This document shows, one piece after another, positions 29,868 through 35,265 of a DNA stretch of 35,265 nucleotides (position 1 is the stretch's first letter; every line of letters begins with the position of its first letter). Under the pieces are notes generated by a model. The model was not told where the DNA came from and did not search any database. It saw only the letters and a program-made list of their open reading frames with translations. This DNA comes from Sulfurimonas sp. (GTDB lineage Bacteria > Campylobacterota > Campylobacteria > Campylobacterales > Sulfurimonadaceae): positions 1-35,265 of the forward strand of contig JALUWV010000095.1 of assembly GCA_027019335.1 (NCBI GenBank). Direction: 5' to 3'. The translations under genes were made by a program, and so were the position numbers.

Positions 29868-32028
29868 ATTACTCCTTTTTCTTTTTTTTCTAACACTCTC
29901 TCTACAGGCTCAAGACAAGGTAGAAATTTATGCTTCTACAATGCAAACACAAAACAATATCGTTACAGCAAATGATGGTGTAACAGTAATCTATAAAGAC
30001 TACTTTTTAACTGCGAAAAAAGCCAAATATGATAGAACAAGTGGAGAATTAGAACTATTTGACAATGTTACAGTAAACAATAAGGGGAAATCAAAGGTTA
30101 TAGGCTCCTATGCACGACTCAATTTAGAAAAAAAAGAGAAGTTTTTTAAACCATTTTATATGCTTGACCTCTCCTCTAAAGTTTGGATGAGTGCAGATGA
30201 TGGACAAATGACAAACCAAGACCTTGACATAAAATCAGGAGTTGTTAGTGGCTGTAATCCCCTAGACCCTTTATGGATTATGGAATTTAGCTCTTCTGAT
30301 TATAATGCAGATTCAAAGTGGCTCAATCTTTACAATATGCGGCTTTATATTGAAGATATTCCTATCTTTTACACCCCCTATTTTGGCTATTCACTCGATA
30401 CTACACGAAGAACAGGACTCCTCAAGCCCTCTTTTGGTTTATCCTCAACAGAAGGTTTCTTTTACGAACAACCTATCTATATAGCAGAACAAAATTGGTG
30501 GGATTTAGAAATCGATCCACAAATGCGGACAACACGAGGAAATGGTCTTTACTCAACATTTCGATTTACAGATTCTGCTGTCTCTCAGGGTTCATTGAAA
30601 GTGGGCTATTTTAAAGAAAAAAATGACTACTATCTAGCAAATAACTTAGTTAATGATACCCATTTTGGATTTAATTTCAATTATAACAATAGAGATGTCC
30701 TAAATCAATGGCTCCATACAGATTTAGAGGGACAATCAGGGATTTATGTTGATCTTGTTAATATGAACGATGTGGATTATATCAATCTCCAATCCAATCA
30801 ATCTATTAACCAATCAACAGCAACACAACTTCTCTCAAGAATCAACCTTTTTTATAATACTAATGATTACTATCTTGGTGCCTATTTCAAACAGTATAAA
30901 GATTTAACCCTTGAGAACAATGACAACACACTGCAAAAGCTTCCAACCCTGCAGTACCATAGTTACCTCGACACCTTCTTTGAAGACCATCTTTTTTACT
31001 CCTTAGATGTAAAAAGTAATAATATTCAAAGAAAAATCAACAAAAAAGTAGTGCAAACAGATATTAATCTCCCTGTAACACTCCAAACAAATCTATTTGA
31101 TGAGTTTTTAAATCTTTCATATACTGCCAATCTCTATATGCAAGACTCTAAATTTAGTGGTCATGAATATGATCCATCACTGCAAACACAATACAATAAT
31201 GGCGATACAATCAAAAATTATCATACTTTAAGTGCATCAAGTCAATTAACTAAAGCCTATAAAGATTTAACACATGTCATTGATTTCAGCCTAACTTATA
31301 CACAAAATAGCTTTGAATCTAAAAATGGATTTTATACAGATTATAAAGATTTTTGTAGTGATCCGGTCAATGTAAATACACCAGAATGTGAATTTTACAA
31401 TGTTACTGATGTGCAAAATGCTACACAACTCAGTTTTATACAGTACTTATATGATACAAATGGCACACAAATCTTATATCATAAATTATCTCAAAATATT
31501 CTAGCCAACAGTTCACAAGACAAATATGGCGACTTAGAAAATGAACTAGAGTACCGTATCAGTAAATCATTTAGCTATTATAATGATCTTTTTTACAACT
31601 TTAATCATGGGTTGTTTTCAAAAACCATAAATCAAATTAGATATACAGGAAGTCCGATCAATCTAGCACTTTCACACCTTTATAAAGACAGTTTTATAGC
31701 CGCAACACCTTCTACTCCCCGTTACACGAGCTATTTAACATCAAATATAACATACAACTACTCCAAACATTATGTGTATAATGCAACATATAACTATGAC
31801 ATAGAGTCACAAACAAAGAAACAATTTCAATTTGGCTTTTTATATAAAAAAAGATGTTGGGAATTTGGTATCCAATATGCAGAGAACAACAAACCTATTT
31901 TAACAAATAATGGTGCGAAATCTGTATATGATAAATATATTTACTTTACAGTAGTCTTCAAACCTTTTATGCAAGCAAATACAAACTCTTCTGCACTCTC
32001 ATATAAGCTTCCAAGCACGAGTCAATAA
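29860..32028 (+). CDS. lptD: LPS-assembly outer-membrane protein LptD
   Basis: A 722-residue LptD (OstA/Imp), the outer-membrane barrel that with LptE inserts lipopolysaccharide into the outer leaflet. A signal peptide (LKLLLFLFFLTLSLQAQ) is followed by the periplasmic OstA beta-jellyroll (VEIYASTMQTQNNIVTANDG, KAKYDRTSGELELFDNV), with Cys132 in VVSGCNPLDP. The Asn/Tyr-rich barrel follows with many amphipathic strands, including the conserved TRRTGLLKPSFG and TTRGNGLYSTFR. A single Cys near the end (KKRCWEFGIQY) could pair with Cys132, in line with the disulfide known from E. coli LptD. The protein is shorter than the E. coli form (784 residues), as in other Campylobacterota. Confidence 0.93.
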   Translation: MLKLLLFLFFLTLSLQAQDKVEIYASTMQTQNNIVTANDGVTVIYKDYFLTAKKAKYDRTSGELELFDNVTVNNKGKSKVIGSYARLNLEKKEKFFKPFYMLDLSSKVWMSADDGQMTNQDLDIKSGVVSGCNPLDPLWIMEFSSSDYNADSKWLNLYNMRLYIEDIPIFYTPYFGYSLDTTRRTGLLKPSFGLSSTEGFFYEQPIYIAEQNWWDLEIDPQMRTTRGNGLYSTFRFTDSAVSQGSLKVGYFKEKNDYYLANNLVNDTHFGFNFNYNNRDVLNQWLHTDLEGQSGIYVDLVNMNDVDYINLQSNQSINQSTATQLLSRINLFYNTNDYYLGAYFKQYKDLTLENNDNTLQKLPTLQYHSYLDTFFEDHLFYSLDVKSNNIQRKINKKVVQTDINLPVTLQTNLFDEFLNLSYTANLYMQDSKFSGHEYDPSLQTQYNNGDTIKNYHTLSASSQLTKAYKDLTHVIDFSLTYTQNSFESKNGFYTDYKDFCSDPVNVNTPECEFYNVTDVQNATQLSFIQYLYDTNGTQILYHKLSQNILANSSQDKYGDLENELEYRISKSFSYYNDLFYNFNHGLFSKTINQIRYTGSPINLALSHLYKDSFIAATPSTPRYTSYLTSNITYNYSKHYVYNATYNYDIESQTKKQFQFGFLYKKRCWEFGIQYAENNKPILTNNGAKSVYDKYIYFTVVFKPFMQANTNSSALSYKLPSTSQ

Positions 32029-32038
32029 GCGATTAAAG

Positions 32039-32695
32039 ATGCAAAAATATAAAAATATCTTACACAATCGTCAAGCTGCAGCAAAAGAATTACAAGATGT
32101 GATTCCGATGCAACAACTCAAAGAAGAACGATGGAATTTGATTGGGGTTTCAAAAGGAGGGCTTGACTTATGCCATCGTATTCGTGGAAGATTCAACAAT
32201 AACATTGATTTTCTTTTTAGTGAAGCGATTATGGCACCAAATAATCCAGAATGTGAAGTTGCAAGGGTAAGTGAACATGAAGAAATTGTACTCAATGAAA
32301 GATTAATTGATGCTTTTGAGATACAATACGATTATATTTATGGAGAAGCCCATAGAAAACATGAAGAAGACATTTTAAGTTATGTCTATCAGTATAGAAA
32401 AGGACGCCATTTCCCCTCTATGAAAGACAAGGTAGTTTTACTTGTAGATGAAGGGAGTGAAACTGGATCCAAGTTTATGACAGCACTCAAAACAGTACTA
32501 AGCATGCAACCAAAAGCAGTGTACATTGCCGTTGCTGTTTTACCAAGCGATGTTGTAGAGATTTTAGAACCCTATGTGGATAATATCTACTTTCTGCATG
32601 AGATAGATGATTATGTGGAGACATCTCTTTATTATAAAGAGTTTGAAGATATAAAAGAAGAAACAATAGAAAAATTACTTGAGGAATCAAAATGA
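32039..32695 (+). CDS. Phosphoribosyltransferase-like protein
   Basis: A 218-residue type I phosphoribosyltransferase fold. LIGVSKGGLDLCHRI is the loop before helix 1. The PRPP motif is KVVLLVDEGSETGSKFM, with VDEG where VDDG is usual. The long insert between them (ECEVARVSEHEEIVLNERL) is typical of the amidophosphoribosyl- or comF-unrelated 'PRTase-like' group adjacent to pnp in this phylum. The substrate base cannot be deduced. The gene overlaps pnp by four bases (ATGA), so expression is linked with RNA degradation, which releases nucleotides. This coupling makes a salvage role plausible but unproven. Confidence 0.8.
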   Translation: MQKYKNILHNRQAAAKELQDVIPMQQLKEERWNLIGVSKGGLDLCHRIRGRFNNNIDFLFSEAIMAPNNPECEVARVSEHEEIVLNERLIDAFEIQYDYIYGEAHRKHEEDILSYVYQYRKGRHFPSMKDKVVLLVDEGSETGSKFMTALKTVLSMQPKAVYIAVAVLPSDVVEILEPYVDNIYFLHEIDDYVETSLYYKEFEDIKEETIEKLLEESK

Positions 32696-34872
32696 AATAT
32701 GATGTAAATTTAGCGTTAAACAACAAAGAAGAGTCTTACTCTTTTGGCGATGTAGCCAAACAAGCCAATGGAAGTGCATGGCTCAAATCTGGTAAGAGTG
32801 TCATCTTAGCAACCGTTGTGATTGATGAGACAGAGATAGTCAAAGATGACTTCTTACCACTTACGGTACAGTACATAGAAAAAACCTATGCAGCAGGAAA
32901 AATTCCAGGTGGATTTTTTAAACGCGAAACAAAACCAAGTGATTTTGAAACATTGACTTCTCGTATTGTTGACCGCTCTTTAAGACCTCTTTTTCCCAAA
33001 GGTTTTGGACATCCAACGCAAATTACTATTATGGTTTTTAGTGCTGATAGTGAATCAGATTTACAGGTTTTAGCATTAAATGCAGCCTCTGCCGCACTCT
33101 TCACTTCTGACATTGACATCAACACTTCTGTATCTGCTATACGTGCAGCAAAAGTAGATGGAGAACTCGTTCTCAATCCAACACTCTCACAAATGAAAGA
33201 AGCAACACTCGATTTGTACCTTTCAGGAACAAAAGATGACCTTCTCATGATAGAAATGCGAACTTTTGGTGGTGAAAAAGTAGCACTCAATGATATGATT
33301 GTAGACCCGATGCTTGACCCGACTATGAGTGCTATAGCGGTAAGTTCTCATATCTCGAATGCAATCCCAGAAGATGCGCTTATAGAAATCTTTGAAAAAA
33401 CACAAGCAGAACTTTTTACATCCAATGCAAAATATGAAGCAGCTTTTGAAAGTTTGAAAAAACCAGTTATGCCACTTGATTTAAAAGCACATGTAAGCAA
33501 TGAAGTAATGCGAACATATGTAAAAGAAAATCATATGGACGATATAGCCCAAGCTATGAATCAGATGGCAAAATCTGAACGCTCAACAGCACTAAGACAA
33601 CTCAGAAAAAAAATCCTTACACTCAAAGAAGAGTGGAATGAAACTGCTCTTGAAGTTGAACTCAAAGATGCAATCGACAGTGTAAAACGAGAACAAGTCC
33701 GCAGACAAATTCTTGAAAAACGAGTTCGTGCTGATGGCCGTGCCTTAACACAAGTACGTCCTATTACTATTGACACAAATGTCCTTCCGAATGCTCATGC
33801 TTCTTGTCTCTTTACACGTGGTCAAACACAAGCACTTGTCGTTCTTACAATGGGTGGCACAAAAGATGCCCAAATGTTTGAATCGCTCACAGACACGGCG
33901 ACACAAAATGAAAACTTTATGGTGCATTACAACTTCCCTGGTTTTTCTGTCGGTGAAGCTAGCCCTATCATGGGAACGAAACGCCGTGAACTTGGACATG
34001 GAAATCTTGCAAAACGTGCTTTAGCACCTTGTATAAACATTGATGGACAAACTGTGCGTTTAGTCTCTGAGATTTTAGAATCAAATGGTTCTTCTTCTAT
34101 GGCAACTGTTTGTGGTGGATATATGGCACTCAAAGCTGCAGACATCCAAACAAGCGATACTATCGCAGGTATTGCCATGGGTATGGTTAGTGAAGGTAAC
34201 AAATATGCCATCCTATCAGATATTATGGGGCTTGAAGACCATGATGGTGATATGGACTTTAAAGTCACAGGGTCAAAAGATGGTATTACTGCAATGCAAA
34301 TGGACATTAAACTTGGTGGTATCTCTTTAGATGTACTCAAAGAAGCACTCTACCAAGCAAAAGAAGGTCGTTCACATATTATCGATATTATGCTTGAAGC
34401 TGAGAGTCAAATAGAATTTAATGATGGTGTTTTACCTGCGACAGATATTTTTCATATAGATCCGAGTTTTATTGGTGAAATCATCGGTCAAGCAGGAAAA
34501 ACAATTCGTGAAATGATAGAAAAATTTGAAGTTGCTATCGACATTGATAAAAAAGATGGTAAAGTCAAAATTACTGGCAAAAATAAAACGGGTGTCTCTG
34601 GAGCTAAAGAGCATATTCATTCTATCGTTAATGCACCAAAAAAAGAGAAAATTAAGTACGAAGTAGGTGGTATTTATGATGGAACTATCAAACGCATCGT
34701 AGATTTTGGTGCTTTTGTTGAACTTCCTGATGGGACAGATGGTTTACTACACATTTCTAAAATTTCAGACAAAAGAGTCGAAAAAGTAAGTGATGTAGTC
34801 AGTGAAGGCGACAAAATAAAAGTAGAAATTCTCGAATTTAAAGGAAATAAAATATCTTTAGGGAGAGGATAA
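32692..34872 (+). CDS. pnp: Polyribonucleotide nucleotidyltransferase (PNPase)
   Basis: A 726-residue PNPase, the 3'-5' phosphorolytic exoribonuclease that is a trimeric ring. Two RNase PH domains are seen: the first with GSAWLKSGKSVILATVVI and KRETKPSDFETLTSRIVDRS, the second with RADGRALTQVRPI, FTRGQTQALVVLTMGG, and the catalytic ILSDIMGLEDHDGDMDFKV. A helical linker separates them (about 235-315). The C-terminus carries a KH domain (IGEIIGQAGKTIREMIEKF) and an S1 domain (GGIYDGTIKRIVDFGAFVEL, HISKISDKRVEKV). Complete, no insertion. In E. coli pnp is autoregulated with RNase III; no rpsO is next to it here, and atpE follows after 143 bases. Confidence 0.97.
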   Translation: MKYDVNLALNNKEESYSFGDVAKQANGSAWLKSGKSVILATVVIDETEIVKDDFLPLTVQYIEKTYAAGKIPGGFFKRETKPSDFETLTSRIVDRSLRPLFPKGFGHPTQITIMVFSADSESDLQVLALNAASAALFTSDIDINTSVSAIRAAKVDGELVLNPTLSQMKEATLDLYLSGTKDDLLMIEMRTFGGEKVALNDMIVDPMLDPTMSAIAVSSHISNAIPEDALIEIFEKTQAELFTSNAKYEAAFESLKKPVMPLDLKAHVSNEVMRTYVKENHMDDIAQAMNQMAKSERSTALRQLRKKILTLKEEWNETALEVELKDAIDSVKREQVRRQILEKRVRADGRALTQVRPITIDTNVLPNAHASCLFTRGQTQALVVLTMGGTKDAQMFESLTDTATQNENFMVHYNFPGFSVGEASPIMGTKRRELGHGNLAKRALAPCINIDGQTVRLVSEILESNGSSSMATVCGGYMALKAADIQTSDTIAGIAMGMVSEGNKYAILSDIMGLEDHDGDMDFKVTGSKDGITAMQMDIKLGGISLDVLKEALYQAKEGRSHIIDIMLEAESQIEFNDGVLPATDIFHIDPSFIGEIIGQAGKTIREMIEKFEVAIDIDKKDGKVKITGKNKTGVSGAKEHIHSIVNAPKKEKIKYEVGGIYDGTIKRIVDFGAFVELPDGTDGLLHISKISDKRVEKVSDVVSEGDKIKVEILEFKGNKISLGRG

Positions 34873-34895
34873 GAGAAAATTTAGCTTAGTTTGTA

Positions 34896-34901
34896 TATAA
34901 T
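34896..34901 (+). promoter_or_regulatory. -10 box and structured leader of atpE
   Basis: TATAAT preceded by TTTGTA, giving a predicted start near 34908 and a leader of about 108 bases. The leader holds TAGG/CCTA around GAAAT (34919-34932) and CTTCAT/ATGAGG (with G-U pairs) around GGTATAAA. GGTATAAAATG inside the second loop could instead be a later promoter. The AGGA-like ribosome binding site CGGAGAAACTT precedes ATG 35016. No known RNA family is recognised in this 143-base gap. Confidence 0.5.
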
Positions 34902-35015
34902 TGCATATCAATTTTGAGTAGGGAAATCCTAGCATTTATGTGTGGGTTGCTTCATGGTATAAAATGAGGTTACGCTATCCGAAAAAATTTGTACTATTTA
35001 TAATCGGAGAAACTT

Positions 35016-35265
35016 ATGAAAAAAGTTCTATTTTTAATGTTAGCTTTAGCAACTGCTGCTTTAGCAAATGATGGTGAAGTTGCAAACCAAACTATTAAAG
35101 CTTATTCACTTATCGCTGCTGGTATCGCTATCGGTTTCGCTGCACTAGGTGGAGCAATTGGTATGGGTAGTACTGCTGCTGCAACTATCGCTGGTACTGC
35201 ACGTAACCCAGGTTTAGGTGCTAAACTTATGACTACAATGTTCATCGCTCTTGCAATGATCGAAG
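35016..35265 (+). CDS. atpE: ATP synthase F0 subunit c (partial, cut by window end)
   Basis: The first 83 residues of the c-ring subunit. An N-terminal hydrophobic, signal-like segment MKKVLFLMLALATAALAND precedes the classical hairpin: helix 1 AAGIAIGFAALGGAIGMGS, the polar loop ARNPG, and helix 2 starting LMTTMFIALAMIE. Glu83 is the proton-binding carboxylate. The positions of helix 1 carry Ala/Gly rather than the Gln of Na+-type rings, so proton coupling is likely. The extended N-terminus is usual for Campylobacterota and would be removed by signal peptidase if used. In this phylum atpE stands apart from the main ATP synthase operon. The rest of the gene lies past the window. Confidence 0.96.
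   Translation, partial: MKKVLFLMLALATAALANDGEVANQTIKAYSLIAAGIAIGFAALGGAIGMGSTAAATIAGTARNPGLGAKLMTTMFIALAMIE

Noticed and set aside
33927-34340. Open frame of 137 codons antisense to pnp
   Set aside because: A shadow of the second RNase PH domain of pnp; composition (Ser/Ile-rich) is that of an antisense frame and no start signal is seen.
1-35265. CRISPR array, insertion sequence, prophage or integration site at tRNA-Phe
   Set aside because: No regularly spaced repeats, transposase, integrase or phage genes, and no duplicate of the tRNA 3' end was seen in the window.

Overview
The window looks like a chromosomal segment of a free-living member of the Campylobacterota (former Epsilonproteobacteria), most like Sulfurimonas or a close relative. 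Evidence: low G+C; two near-identical tandem flagellins next to a Maf protein; an atpE-encoded c subunit with a signal-like N-terminal extension; a rod-shaped structured RNA directly upstream of purD (the epsilonproteobacterial purD-motif/6S position); and strong AT-rich TATAAT-type promoters. The genus is an inference; no rRNA is present. There is no insertion sequence, prophage, integrase or CRISPR array. The mobile-type content is one intact and one decayed toxin-antitoxin locus, plus possibly one AT-rich orphan gene.

Layout. 1-670: the 3' end of a heavy-metal RND pump gene converges on a small membrane protein gene, with a long hairpin at the junction. 781-5790 (minus): a flagellar island with flagellin 1 (sigma-28-like promoter), flagellin 2 (sigma-54-like promoter) and maf (sigma-54-like promoter). 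5830-5905: tRNA-Phe. 6074-11724 (plus): topA, a RelE-type TA pair, a metallophosphoesterase, bioB, a CPA2-type antiporter and a small AMMECR1-like protein. 11730-12602 (minus): ruins of a second TA locus and msrA. 12707-17665 (plus): a periplasmic OmpA-like protein, a methyltransferase, an AsnB-type amidotransferase, a dicarboxylate symporter and a DMT permease. 17631-20015 (minus): an HD-GYP protein, a small lipoprotein and an MFS carrier. 20158-24215 (plus): a B12-binding radical SAM protein, then a LapG-LapD pair. 24195-25514 (minus): two uncharacterised genes. 25665-35265 (plus): guaA, hemD, a 6S-like RNA, purD, an RDD protein, lptD, a phosphoribosyltransferase, pnp and the start of atpE.

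The most useful observations: (1) the flagellin/maf genes carry a split sigma-28/sigma-54 promoter set, and both flagellin leaders hold a GAAA-loop hairpin just before the same ribosome binding site; (2) BioB lacks the third cysteine expected to ligate the auxiliary iron-sulfur cluster; (3) the LapG-like protease has Gly where the catalytic Asp is expected, beside a LapD-like receptor with degenerate GGDEF and EAL domains; (4) a BrnT-like toxin gene with an internal deletion is followed in the same frame by the C-terminal half of its antitoxin; (5) a 195-nt rod RNA sits between hemD and purD with its own promoter, while purD has a separate one. Many genes here are ordinary housekeeping genes.
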